DNA of 64,000 nt from Massilia sp. H6 (GTDB taxonomy: Bacteria; Pseudomonadota; Gammaproteobacteria; Burkholderiales; Burkholderiaceae_D). The position numbers and the translations under genes were made by a program. Positions 52,231 through 60,886 of this stretch are shown in pieces. The first letter of the stretch is position 1. Every line of letters begins with the position of its first letter. The stretch covers positions 1 to 64,000 of the forward strand of contig NZ_CP103372.1 of assembly GCF_024802625.1 (NCBI RefSeq). Reading direction: 5' to 3'. The notes under the pieces are model-generated. The model searched no databases and was not told the DNA's origin. It saw nothing but the letters and a program-made list of their open reading frames with translations.

Positions 52231-52737
52231 TTATTTCTTAGGCGTCGTTGCCTTCATCGCGTGTACGCCGATGTACCAAGCTGGCGCTAAAACGTCTACG
52301 TCAGTTCTTACCTGCTGCTTCGGATCGGCTGCCCCAGGCAACATTGCATAAATTACCAACTTACCATCGTGACTGGCTTTAGCCCGATGGAGAACTGCAG
52401 CCTCACCAGTCTCATAGTCAGCGTCGTACCGTACTAAGGCGATTGCAAGGTCGGGAAGGTTTGCGATCTTCGTCACCTCTTTCCAGACAGTGAAAACTAG
52501 CCCAAAGCTGGCTCCAATGCTGGACAAAAGTTCTTCCGTCAAGTATTGGTAATATGGACCAGTCTTGGGCATGCCAAGTGCCTCCGCGGCTTTGAAAACG
52601 TCTGGCAAGGTAGTGCGCGCCACTATGGCAATCGCGCAGAAGAGATCCGCGTGCCTGTCACCTTGGGTGCTCACGTGACCGTAAGCGGGTTCAAAACCTG
52701 CAGCTGTTGACTTGAGAATTGCTGGGATTGTGGTCAT
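52231..52737 (-). CDS. Hypothetical protein of genomic islands
   Basis: The 168-residue protein (ATG at 52737, AGGAG just before it) is alpha/beta-like without signal peptide. The core segment DYETGEAAVLHRAKASHDGKL and the PAWYIGVHA end look like a conserved island protein, but I cannot name its family. It may form an operon with the small conserved gene at 51747-52070, 160 bases downstream. Confidence 0.6.
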   Translation of the reverse strand: MTTIPAILKSTAAGFEPAYGHVSTQGDRHADLFCAIAIVARTTLPDVFKAAEALGMPKTGPYYQYLTEELLSSIGASFGLVFTVWKEVTKIANLPDLAIALVRYDADYETGEAAVLHRAKASHDGKLVIYAMLPGAADPKQQVRTDVDVLAPAWYIGVHAMKATTPKK

Positions 52738-53073
52738 GTCAAACTCCTGAATTGATAAGGAAATACGCGCAGCGGCGCCCATCCGGCGATGAGCCGGTAG
52801 CGAAAAATGTTCTAAGGTTTAGTTCGGGATACGGTCGTATCAGAGCTGAGGGTCGACCATTTTGAGATGCGCTGCTGCGCGTTGGTCAAGCACGTTGGCT
52901 ATTCGCCGTCACATTGCTTGCAACTACAGTATACCACCGAATGATGTCAAAAAAATAATTGAATAACTTTACGTCAGGCAGAAAAACTCTCCTCGCTGCC
53001 ACCTTGGTGACGGGAACGGCCGCTCTTCATGCGGGGACTATAGTTATTTGCGTCGGCTATCGACCCAATGCAG

Positions 53074-53457
53074 TCATCTGTTGAAGTCATGCGTAGCGCT
53101 AAAACCAGCCCATAAGGCTAGCAGGCTGCAAATGAGACTCAAAACAACATAGATCAACGCTACACCTACCTCATCTCGGCGTAGCAAATGAAATGTCTCA
53201 AGGCCGAACGCTGAAAAGGTGGTGAAACCGCCTAGGATTCCAGTCATAAGAAAAAGTCGGGCATGTGGTGTGAACGAGCTATCCCTTAGTGCGAATCCAG
53301 CAAGTAGCCCCATCACACAACAGCCGATAACGTTGACTAAAAATGTTCCCAGAGGAAATCTCCAAATCACTGTTTGCTGGAGTATCCAGCTAGACAGTTT
53401 AAATCTCAAAACCGAGCCTATCGCTCCTCCAGCAGCTACAAGTAGTACAGATTTCAT
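53074..53457 (-). CDS. crcB: Fluoride exporter/channel CrcB (FluC)
   Basis: The 127-residue membrane protein is a complete CrcB: GGAIGSVLRF at the start, GTFLVNVIGCCVMGLLAGF, then GFTTFSAFGLE, with four transmembrane helices. The dual-topology dimer exports fluoride ions. The conserved Asn (NVIG), Thr-Thr-Phe-Ser and Phe-box residues are present. No fluoride riboswitch could be recognised upstream. It is cargo of the element, giving fluoride tolerance. Confidence 0.95.
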   Translation of the reverse strand: MKSVLLVAAGGAIGSVLRFKLSSWILQQTVIWRFPLGTFLVNVIGCCVMGLLAGFALRDSSFTPHARLFLMTGILGGFTTFSAFGLETFHLLRRDEVGVALIYVVLSLICSLLALWAGFSATHDFNR

Positions 53458-54136
53458 CCCTCGTTCCCTAGAATTTTCGTTGCGCCTCAGGTTCCTAAAG
53501 CATTCTCCGCTTTTGGCCGAACCCGGCCGTTAAGCTCAGCATAGCAGCTCACCGCAATGGGTGGACAGCCGGTCCTACCAGAGTTAGTAGCTCAATCGGA
53601 CACGCTAGCATCGGACTGACCCGACGGTCGGTCTGATGGACGCATTCGAGCTCTGTATGTAACGCCGGTGTACAGCATTCGTACCAGCACACTCACAGGT
53701 ATTCCTAGTTTAAGCCGGCGCCGACATCCGCTGGACTTGCGAAAGCCGCCGTGTACGCACCCCGTGTCCCCTTTAGTGCCACAGATGGTCGTTAAACTTG
53801 CGTTGAACGCTGCAATATACAGCGCTGTGATGGCTCGCCCGCTCACCACCGTAATGTCGAAACTGTTGGCCGCTGCGGACCTGCATGCCCGACTGTTGGC
53901 GCGTCCAGCGTGACCTTGCGGCGCGCACGTTTTCTATGCTGCGCCATGCGGAGCGCTACCGTAGCCGTGCCACCGCGACGTTCGAAAACGTAATTCGTGC
54001 ACGTGAAATCACGGCAGGCTGCTGCTCTAGCGGGCAGACGAAAAAATAAATGCGCTGAAATGGAATAAAGCAGCTGCAGATCCGTTCACCCAAGTAGGAA
54101 CAGCTCGTTCTATCACATCCACCCAGGGAGCCCACC
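53458..54136. other. Gap before ECF operon, with candidate ECF promoter
   Basis: No gene is supported in this 680-bp stretch. Near its right end an ECF-type promoter is visible (54062-54086). Confidence 0.45.
54062..54086 (+). promoter_or_regulatory. Candidate ECF-sigma promoter
   Basis: GGAAT (54062-54066) and CGTT (54083-54086) are 16 bases apart, the usual -35/-10 layout for ECF sigma factors. It stands 50 bases before the first gene of an operon that contains an ECF sigma, so autoregulation is likely. Confidence 0.55.
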
Positions 54137-54565
54137 ATGAAAACTGCACCTCTTGCCCTTCTACTTGCCATCACTGCTGGTGTCACACATCCGGCCTTCG
54201 CAGGACCGGCCCTCGACGCCGCCCAGGCACATATTGCGGCAGTCGGCGCCAGCGAGCGTGCCGCCATCGTGCGCGACTACGCCGACGACGCGCGCTTGAC
54301 CTGGGTAGGCGGCCCGCTGGACGGCACCTATACCGGCCCCGTAGCCATCGGCGCGGTTTGGGACAAGTTCGGCGCTGCCGCCGGGCCGGCCCGCGTGACC
54401 GTCATGGGCATCGACGAAACGGCCAACCCGAAGGGCGCCACAGTGGTTGCCACCGTACGCTTCGACGGGAAAATCCAGGTCAAGGTACGCTACGTGCTGA
54501 CCTACCGCGACGGCAAGCTTGTGAACGAAACCTGGCAGGTCGATCCCAAACCGGCCGCCAACTGA
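54137..54565 (+). CDS. Exported SnoaL/NTF2-like protein
   Basis: The 142-residue protein has a signal peptide (to about residue 22) and an NTF2-like fold: an N-terminal helix, DYADDARLTWVGG, then alternating beta strands ending VNETWQVDPK. Such proteins bind small ligands or act as accessory factors. First gene of the ECF operon; the sigma gene begins 11 bases after its stop. Confidence 0.8.
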   Translation: MKTAPLALLLAITAGVTHPAFAGPALDAAQAHIAAVGASERAAIVRDYADDARLTWVGGPLDGTYTGPVAIGAVWDKFGAAAGPARVTVMGIDETANPKGATVVATVRFDGKIQVKVRYVLTYRDGKLVNETWQVDPKPAAN

Positions 54566-54576
54566 TCCACGAAACG

Positions 54577-55095
54577 ATGCGAACCTTGCCACCTGACGCC
54601 GGCGAGCAGCTCCTAGCCTGTATCCCAAGGCTGCGGCGCTATGCCCGCGCCTTGGCCGGGGATCGCGCCGACGCAGACGACCTGGTGCAGGACACGGTGG
54701 AACGTGGCTGGGCCCAGCTCGCTGCGTGGCAGCCGGGCAGCGACATGCGGGCATGGCTGTTCTCGATAATGCATAACGTACGTATCGACCAAGGGCGGCG
54801 GCGTAAAGTGCCAACCGAGCTACTGGACGACGACACACCCCAGCCCGCTGCCCCGGAACGTGTCTCTGCCGGCCTCGAACTGCGCGACGTGGACGCCGCG
54901 TTGCGCCTGCTGCCGGAGGAGCATAGGGAGATTCTGCTGCTGGTTGGACTCGAAGAAATGCGCTATGAGGACGTGGCGCTGACCCTAGGCCTCCCCGTCG
55001 GAACCGTTATGTCGCGGCTGTCGCGCGCCCGCGAGAAACTGCGTGTCTTGATGGAAGGCCGTGCCCCCGTCGTTGCCCTGAAAGTCGTCAAATGA
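54577..55095 (+). CDS. ECF RNA polymerase sigma factor
   Basis: The 172-residue ECF sigma has region 2 (ARALAGDRADADDLVQDTVERGW, then MRAWLFSIMHN) and region 4 (LPEEHREILLLVGLEEMRYEDVA, then GTVMSRLSRAREKL). The frame is open upstream, but the ATG at 54577 gives the right length. It overlaps the anti-sigma gene by 4 bases (ATGA), the usual arrangement. It probably directs transcription of this operon and perhaps of the sulfite dehydrogenase genes. Confidence 0.95.
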   Translation: MRTLPPDAGEQLLACIPRLRRYARALAGDRADADDLVQDTVERGWAQLAAWQPGSDMRAWLFSIMHNVRIDQGRRRKVPTELLDDDTPQPAAPERVSAGLELRDVDAALRLLPEEHREILLLVGLEEMRYEDVALTLGLPVGTVMSRLSRAREKLRVLMEGRAPVVALKVVK

Positions 55096-55892
55096 GTATC
55101 CTCCCCATTACTGAAGCCGACCTGCACGCCTATGTCGATGGCCGCCTCCCTTCTGCACGCATGGCCGAAGTCGAAGCCTATCTTGCAGCGCACCCGGATG
55201 AAGCAGATCGGCTGCAAGTCTACGCGGCCCAGAACGCAGCCCTGCACGCCCTGTTCGATCCAGTGCTCGAGGAAATCGTGCCGTCGCGCGTTAGTGCGCC
55301 AGTGCGCCCTGGGTGGCAGTGGCGGTGGCAAAACCTGGCCGCGGGGCTGGCTATCGCCGTCCTCGGCGGCGGCGCGGGCTGGGGACTGCGCGGCGCCACC
55401 GACTACGACCCGCGGCTCGCGTCCGATTACACCCGTCCCGCCTTCAGCCAGCCAGCCAGGGGATTGGCGCATCAGGCCGCTGTTGCCCATGTGGTGTACA
55501 GCCCCGACGTGCGTCGCCCGGTTGAAATCGGCGCAGAACAGGAAGACCAGTTGGTCGCATGGCTATCGAAACGGCTTGGCAGCAAGATTCATCCACCGCG
55601 TCTCGGCAAGCTGGGCTACGAGCTCATCGGCGGACGCCTGCTGCCTGGTACCAGCGGCCCGGTGGCCCAGTTTATGTACCATGACCGCACTGGCCAGCGC
55701 CTCACGCTGTATGTTTCTAACGAACAGGCGCACAACCGCGATACGGGCTTCCGTTTTGCTGCAGAAGGTCCCGTCAACGTGTTCTACTGGATCGACGGCA
55801 AATTTGGCTATGCGCTCTCTGCCGGCATCGACAAGGGAGAACTAGCGCGGGTGGCAAGCGCCGTCTACGAACAACTGGAGACACCCGTATGA
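55092..55892 (+). CDS. Anti-sigma factor (ECF partner, RsiW-like)
   Basis: The 266-residue protein has an N-terminal zinc-finger-less anti-sigma domain (about 1-60, ADLHAYVDGRLP then VEAYLAAHPDEA), one transmembrane segment near residues 80-100, and a periplasmic sensor domain (about 120-265). It overlaps the sigma gene and is overlapped by the next. The design predicts membrane sequestration of the sigma until an extracytoplasmic signal. Confidence 0.9.
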   Translation: MSILPITEADLHAYVDGRLPSARMAEVEAYLAAHPDEADRLQVYAAQNAALHALFDPVLEEIVPSRVSAPVRPGWQWRWQNLAAGLAIAVLGGGAGWGLRGATDYDPRLASDYTRPAFSQPARGLAHQAAVAHVVYSPDVRRPVEIGAEQEDQLVAWLSKRLGSKIHPPRLGKLGYELIGGRLLPGTSGPVAQFMYHDRTGQRLTLYVSNEQAHNRDTGFRFAAEGPVNVFYWIDGKFGYALSAGIDKGELARVASAVYEQLETPV

Positions 55893-56323
55893 AATTCTCG
55901 CAACTGTTGACCGCAGTACTCTGGAGCACTGCAGCGGCGGCTCAGGGCCAGCCAGCGCCACTTCACAATCATGGTGGGAGCGCACCACCTTACTTCGTCG
56001 CCAGTAGCGACAGGCCCTACGCGGCGCTGGCGGGTGACGCCATGGCGATTATGGACCAGGGCATGCGGCGCGCGAATACCAATGGGGTCCCAGAGCACGA
56101 CTTCGTCACGATGATGATTCCGCATCACCAAGGCGCCATCGACATGGCCAAAGCCATCCTGGTGCATAGCAAAGATCCAGGACTTCGTAACCTGGCCCAA
56201 GGAATTATTGTCGAACAGCAAAACGAAATCAAGATCATGCAGGCCTGGCTACAACGCTACCAGGCCTCCCGTAGCAAGCCGCAAAAGACCTCCACCGAAA
56301 AGGACTCACATGTACACCAATGA
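55889..56323 (+). CDS. Exported DUF305 protein
   Basis: The 144-residue protein has a signal peptide and the DUF305 core: DFVTMMIPHHQGAIDMAKAIL, with MIPHH metal-type histidines and a later EQQNEIKIMQAWL. DUF305 proteins often occur with copper or oxidative-stress genes. It ends inside the start of the next gene, so the operon is tight. Confidence 0.85.
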   Translation: MKFSQLLTAVLWSTAAAAQGQPAPLHNHGGSAPPYFVASSDRPYAALAGDAMAIMDQGMRRANTNGVPEHDFVTMMIPHHQGAIDMAKAILVHSKDPGLRNLAQGIIVEQQNEIKIMQAWLQRYQASRSKPQKTSTEKDSHVHQ

Positions 56324-57731
56324 AATTCGCCGAGCGAGCACAAGCGCTTCAATTGCTATTGCCCTCGCTTCTCTCGTCGCGCTGGCAACGCCCGCATACG
56401 CGCTTCCCGGCCCCCAGGATCGTGTCTACACCGCGGACCAGAACAGCAATACTGTCTCGGTCATAGACCCGTCCACGAATACCCTGCTGGGCCAGATCCG
56501 CTTGGGCAACCAGCGCCCCGACGTGCTCTCGCCACTGTATAAGGGTGAGATCAACGTGCACGGGCTGGGCTTCTCGCCTGACCACAAGACACTGCTCGTC
56601 GTGTCCAATGGCTCCAATTCAGTCACCTTCATCGATACCGCGACCAACAAGGTCAAGGGCGTGACCTACATCGGCCGCTCGCCGCACGAGGGCTTCTTCA
56701 CGGCCGACGGGCGTGAGGTCTGGGTCGTGGTGCGCGGCGAAGACTACATCTCGGTGATCGACCCAGCCACGTTCAAGGAAAAGCGCCGTATCCAAACAAC
56801 TGGCGGACCCGGGATGGTGCTGTTCCATCCGAACGGTAAGCTCGCGTTCGTAGTGTCGAGCTTCAACCCGACCGTCGACGTCATCGACGTCAAGTCGCAC
56901 AAGGTCGTCAAGCGCATTCCGGTGACGAGCCCGTTCTCACCCTTCCTGCAGTTCACTCCGGACAACAAAGAAGTCTGGATGACCCATAAGGACGTCGGCA
57001 AGGTCACCCGCATTGACACCGCTACGCTTGCTGTGAAAGGCGTGATCGACACCGGCTTCATCACCAATCACCTGGCCTTCGTCAAGACCGCCAGCGGCAC
57101 GCATGCCTACGTAACGGTGGGCGGCGAAAACGTCGTTAAGGTCTTCACTACCGGCAACGCGCCGACACTGGTGGCGAGCATCCCCACTGGCGCGCTGCCT
57201 CACGGAATCTGGAGTTCAGATGATAGTAGCCGTCTCTACGTCGGCCTCGAGAATGGCGACGCGGTTGACGTCATCGACAGCGCCAGCAACAAGGTCATCG
57301 CGCGCGTGCCGGTTGGACAAGCGCCACAGGCACTGGTCTATGTTTCGAAGGCAGCACCCGACGGGGGGGGCAAGGCCAATCTCAGTCCGCGCGCGAATAG
57401 CGAGCCACTCAACATCGCGCTCAAGCCGGCCAACGGGGATGCGGCAGGATCGGTCGTGGCACGCAACTTGGGTGTCACCGATGCGCTAGAGGTAACGCTG
57501 CACAAGCTCAAGCCGGAAACTGTGTACAAGGTGTACGCCAGCGGCCAGGCGACGCCGGTAGCCAGTTTTAGGACAAATCCGAAAGGCATGGCCAATGGCA
57601 CGGCCATCGGCCCAATGCGCGAAGTCGTCGGAAGCCTTTCCGCCAAACAGGGCACGGCCAGCCGCATTCTAGTCATGGAAGGCGATGCACCCGCAGATCC
57701 GGGCAAAGCGGTGCTGATGAGCATGCAATAA
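56310..57731 (+). CDS. Exported YncE-like beta-propeller protein
   Basis: The 473-residue protein has a signal peptide (about 1-34) and repeated beta-propeller units with the pattern VSVIDPSTN, VTFIDTATN, ISVIDPATF, VDVIDVKSH, VTRIDTATL, VDVIDSASN. The final 110 residues form an extra domain. The ATG at 56310 with AAGGA upstream gives a proper signal peptide; a longer frame is rejected. YncE-like proteins bind DNA or ligands in the periplasm; a redox or scaffolding role is inferred. Last gene of the ECF operon. Confidence 0.85.
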   Translation: MYTNEIRRASTSASIAIALASLVALATPAYALPGPQDRVYTADQNSNTVSVIDPSTNTLLGQIRLGNQRPDVLSPLYKGEINVHGLGFSPDHKTLLVVSNGSNSVTFIDTATNKVKGVTYIGRSPHEGFFTADGREVWVVVRGEDYISVIDPATFKEKRRIQTTGGPGMVLFHPNGKLAFVVSSFNPTVDVIDVKSHKVVKRIPVTSPFSPFLQFTPDNKEVWMTHKDVGKVTRIDTATLAVKGVIDTGFITNHLAFVKTASGTHAYVTVGGENVVKVFTTGNAPTLVASIPTGALPHGIWSSDDSSRLYVGLENGDAVDVIDSASNKVIARVPVGQAPQALVYVSKAAPDGGGKANLSPRANSEPLNIALKPANGDAAGSVVARNLGVTDALEVTLHKLKPETVYKVYASGQATPVASFRTNPKGMANGTAIGPMREVVGSLSAKQGTASRILVMEGDAPADPGKAVLMSMQ

Positions 57732-58455
57732 GCCGGCAAGCCGCGGCAAGGATAGTGAAATTAAAGAACGGGAATGTGCATGCTGCGCTTCTCTCCTGCC
57801 AGCATGCCGTGCCTTCCTGCGCCACATACGGCGCAGGAAAGCAAAGCAATGGTGACCGCTTGCTAAAGGGAATTTTAGCTAGGGAGCGTCGACGATAGCC
57901 GTAGTGAGTTAGCGCAGGTACACTAGCGAGATGAGTGTTCCAGCAAAAACGAAGTATTGAACGATCAACTGGGAAGAGTAAAACGCAGCGTTAGGGCGCC
58001 TGACTCTTCGCTCATCTGGTTGGACAAGGAGATGTGCAGGTAGGGCCGTGCTAGCAGTTAGCAAGGCCGATGTCCAAAGCACAGCGACGCTGCAATTCAT
58101 CCCTGCCCGGGTATTAGGGGTCTGTTCATCTGCTTCTGCGTGAGGCGAAATGGATGTCGCGGAGCCTGCTCAAGCTGGACGGTCTAGATTAGCAGGGGCC
58201 CTACTTCGGCACCGTTAGTCGACGCCAAAAGCAATTGGCGGTAACGATCCTCATCTACCTTTTGTGAGCCCGCTGACTCCTCTTGAAGCCCTATTGGCCG
58301 TCGCAGGTCAGTCGTAAGACTCAAAACCCGTTGGACGCCTGTGGCAAAGCTTAATCACAAAAATGTTTTATGTCAGAAATCAGGTGAAGAATCAAAGAAT
58401 AAGTATGCGTAAAACTACGCAATTTCGAATCCGCCCAATGGTCACGGAACCCGCG
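57732..58455. other. Intergenic region between convergent units
   Basis: A hairpin with 10-bp arms (TTCCTGCGCC / GGCGCAGGAA, 57814-57839) follows the ECF operon and may end it. A 63-residue minus-strand frame at 57909-58100 encodes two hydrophobic stretches with a GGGCAGGG upstream; it may be a small membrane gene but is weakly supported. The remainder has no visible feature. Confidence 0.4.
57814..57839. terminator. Terminator-like hairpin after ECF operon
   Basis: A perfect 10-bp stem with a 6-base loop, 82 bases after the beta-propeller stop. A following T-run is absent. Confidence 0.5.
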
Positions 58456-58788
58456 TTACTTCCCTGCCGCGGTAACCGTAGCCACGTACTGTCCGAGCAA
58501 CTTGATCTGCTCGTCGGTCAAATTCTTAAACGCAGGCATTTGGCCGATACCGTTGCGAACGGCCTTTTCCACCCTTGTTGCGTCAGGCTTCAGTTCATCC
58601 AAACTGGGCCCGATGGCACCCTCCGCGCCAGCATTCTTTAGTGCATGGCACACCGCGCACGCTGGTACGGCCGTCTTGTTGAACAGCGTCCTGCCAGCCT
58701 CTAATTTGTCCTGCGCGAAAGCTGGCGAGCCGACAAGTGCTGCTGCAATTGCGGCGGACGTGGCCATACGTGTAATCGACGAATACAT
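58456..58788 (-). CDS. sorB: Sulfite dehydrogenase cytochrome c subunit (SorB-like)
   Basis: The 110-residue periplasmic class I cytochrome c has a signal peptide and the haem-binding motif CAVCH near residue 44, with a distal methionine in GIGQMPAFKNLT. It begins 9 bases after the SorA-like stop, so both are in one operon. Transfers electrons from the molybdenum enzyme to the respiratory chain. Confidence 0.85.
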   Translation of the reverse strand: MYSSITRMATSAAIAAALVGSPAFAQDKLEAGRTLFNKTAVPACAVCHALKNAGAEGAIGPSLDELKPDATRVEKAVRNGIGQMPAFKNLTDEQIKLLGQYVATVTAAGK

Positions 58789-58797
58789 GGATATCCC

Positions 58798-60048
58798 TTA
58801 AACGACGGTAATAGTCAGCGCGTGATCGCGCCAGCTGTTATTGTTGTAGCCACCGGTGTTTTCCACACGGCCCTCTGGCTGGCGATTGCCCCGTGAATCA
58901 GTCACGACGCAGGCGATGGTGTAGGTACCGGGCTCAAGCTTCACCGGCAAAACGAACTGGCGCCATGCATAGCGGCCTAGATCCGGCCCTACCAGGCGCG
59001 CCGTCTTCCACGTCTTGCCACCGTCGACTGATACCTCGACTGACTTCACCGCATTCAGTCCACCAAACGCCACGCCCTTGATCTGTGCCCTTCCGGCCGA
59101 TACCGCACCAGTTTCGGGCGCCGGCGAGTTGATCCATGATTTCGGTGACATCTCCCATACCGAAGGATGGCTCGGGTCGCCCTTCTGTCCCGGCGGTGAG
59201 ATGCGGTAGCCGGTCTTCTGGATGGCAGCATCGGTTTGGGAAGCCGTAAACGCCAGCCTCTTGATGTACTTGATGTTGTTGACACCGGTGTAGCCGGGCA
59301 CGATTAAACGCAGCGGCCCACCATGCGCGAGGGGAATCGGCTCGCCATTCATTTCCCAGGCCAACATGGCGTCAGCCATGGCCTTCGCGGGTACCGACCG
59401 CTCAACAATCACGCTTTTCGGGTCCAAACCCTCCGGCAATTTCTCTCCACCAGTACCAGTCATATACTGCATGCCGTCGATAATTCCGCCGAGCGCTTCC
59501 GTCAGGACGCGCACCGGCACACCGCTCCAAACCACGCAGCCCGCAGCGCCAACCTGCCAGGGAGTGCCGCTCGGCTTGTTCGGGAACAGGCCACGGCCAT
59601 TGCCTGAGCATTGCAGTACCATCGCCATTGTCTCCAGGCCCATCGATTTCAAATCCTTCACACTCAATGTGCGGGGATTCTTTACGCCCTCGACCGCTAC
59701 TTGCCAGCCGTCGCGGTCGGCGACAACCGATGCATCGGGCGCCGGCAGGTTATTGCGGATGTAGAGCTGGCTGGTCGGAGTTATGATACCTGTACCGAAC
59801 GCGCTGCGCTTCGTCTCCAGCGTGCTGGCGGTATGCACGATCATCGATTCCGGGTTTTTCCAGTTGACATACGCTGGTAACGGTTTTGCTGCAATAGCAG
59901 TATCTGCCACCGCCTGTGCCATTGCAGATCTGGTGAATCCGGCTAACCCTGCTGCTGCCATGGCAGCAGTGCCACCTGCCAGCAGACGGCGACGGGTTGG
60001 GTCGGTAATGGGGGGCGGCCGGTCGGCATTTTCCAGTATGTGCGACAT
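58798..60048 (-). CDS. sorA: Sulfite dehydrogenase molybdopterin subunit (SorA-like)
   Basis: The 416-residue enzyme has a twin-arginine signal (RRRLLAGG) and an oxidoreductase molybdopterin-binding domain, with the cofactor-binding LQCSGNGRG near residue 150. A C-terminal dimerisation (Mo-co) domain follows, with SVDGGKTWKTARL and VTDSRGNRQP. It oxidises sulfite to sulfate in the periplasm. The ATG at 60048 has AAGGAGAC just before it. With the cytochrome gene it forms a SorAB-like pair; regulation by the adjacent ECF sigma is plausible but no matching promoter was clearly seen. Confidence 0.9.
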   Translation of the reverse strand: MSHILENADRPPPITDPTRRRLLAGGTAAMAAAGLAGFTRSAMAQAVADTAIAAKPLPAYVNWKNPESMIVHTASTLETKRSAFGTGIITPTSQLYIRNNLPAPDASVVADRDGWQVAVEGVKNPRTLSVKDLKSMGLETMAMVLQCSGNGRGLFPNKPSGTPWQVGAAGCVVWSGVPVRVLTEALGGIIDGMQYMTGTGGEKLPEGLDPKSVIVERSVPAKAMADAMLAWEMNGEPIPLAHGGPLRLIVPGYTGVNNIKYIKRLAFTASQTDAAIQKTGYRISPPGQKGDPSHPSVWEMSPKSWINSPAPETGAVSAGRAQIKGVAFGGLNAVKSVEVSVDGGKTWKTARLVGPDLGRYAWRQFVLPVKLEPGTYTIACVVTDSRGNRQPEGRVENTGGYNNNSWRDHALTITVV

Positions 60049-60879
60049 CGTTGTCTCCTTTGGATTTTTTAAATTATTGCTTCGGCGAACGCCCGACCTT
60101 TCCAATCCTACTCCTCATTACATGCGGTATCAATCATATTCACCGCGTCGCTGTTTTTCGGGCTGATGTACACGCGAATGCTGCCACCGGAAGCTCAGAT
60201 GCCGTGCGGTAGTGCGGCAACCGAGACAATGGCAACCTTTTTGATACGGCGTCAAGCGTATAGACCTGGATCGCGCAGCATTGCGCTATAGGTAACCGTT
60301 GCGGCAAGTCGGCTGACTCCGGCTCAAGGAAGGCGATTGTGATGTTGAAGTTGAATTTTCAGCGAAGCTGGTACGGCGTATGCCAGGGAAGCCGCCTAAA
60401 TGGCCAGACAAGCAGCGAACGTGGTCAAGCTGGTAGCTACGTAGCCAAACATTAGCAACCGTGCCCTAACGCGGTTTATTGAAAGTATTGCTTTGTCTGC
60501 AACATAAAGGCCCCGTCTATCACATCGGTTTGCCGGGATGGTCTAGTCCAAATTCAGTGCGAAAGTATAGCTAATTCTACCTACCCTCCAGCTCCGCTAT
60601 ACATGCCCTAACGTCAGTGGAAAAGAACGATAGAAAGGAAATGGTATTGCCGAGCTAGGCTATCGTTGAGGCAACGCGACACCGATGAGACATCAGAAAC
60701 ATGGTGTTGAAGAACTGAACACAAGACAAGCGTTAGTGCATGCTGTACGGAATCTGGGAGCAATTGATACAAGCACACTAACAACAAAAAAGCATTTGAT
60801 TGTTGGCTTGCGTGTCAAATCGGTGATAAACTAACGAATTTCGTTGAAAATCAAGTACTTACAAATATAAAATGGCGGA
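60049..60879. other. Low-GC gap at the right end of the integrative element
   Basis: No gene or RNA is recognised here. Base composition is distinctly lower in GC than in the neighbours. The right attachment core follows directly. Confidence 0.45.
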
Positions 60880-60886
60880 AGCGGTG
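60880..60886. other. Right attachment core of the integrative element
   Basis: AGCGGTG. With the 7 element bases before it (TGGCGGA, 60873-60879) it reads as the complement of a tRNA-Ser-type 3' end (CACCGCTTCCGCCA), the usual P4-type integrase target. Here the same sequence lies in a protein-coding gene, where it encodes Ser-Gly of the CoiA-like frame. Confidence 0.65.

Larger units (their letters stand above)
45496..60886. mobile_element. 15.4-kb P4-type integrative element inserted in a CoiA-like gene
   Basis: Both ends carry AGCGGTG (45496-45502 and 60880-60886), and joining them restores the CoiA-like frame. The left end carries a P4-type integrase, AlpA and a P4-type primase-helicase, a standard core for satellites and integrative islands. 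No capsid, tail or conjugation genes are present. Cargo comprises an AbrB/MazE-like protein, a second recombinase, two ICE-type hypothetical genes, CrcB, an ECF sigma operon and a sulfite dehydrogenase pair. Base composition is visibly lower in GC on its left half than in the backbone, and no backbone palindrome occurs inside. Confidence 0.8.

Noticed and set aside
53458..53560. Fluoride riboswitch upstream of crcB
   Set aside because: The conserved riboswitch segments could not be found in the leader on the minus strand.
53592..53913. ORFs on both strands in the gap before the ECF operon
   Set aside because: Composition looks non-coding, with no ribosome binding sites and no recognisable motif.
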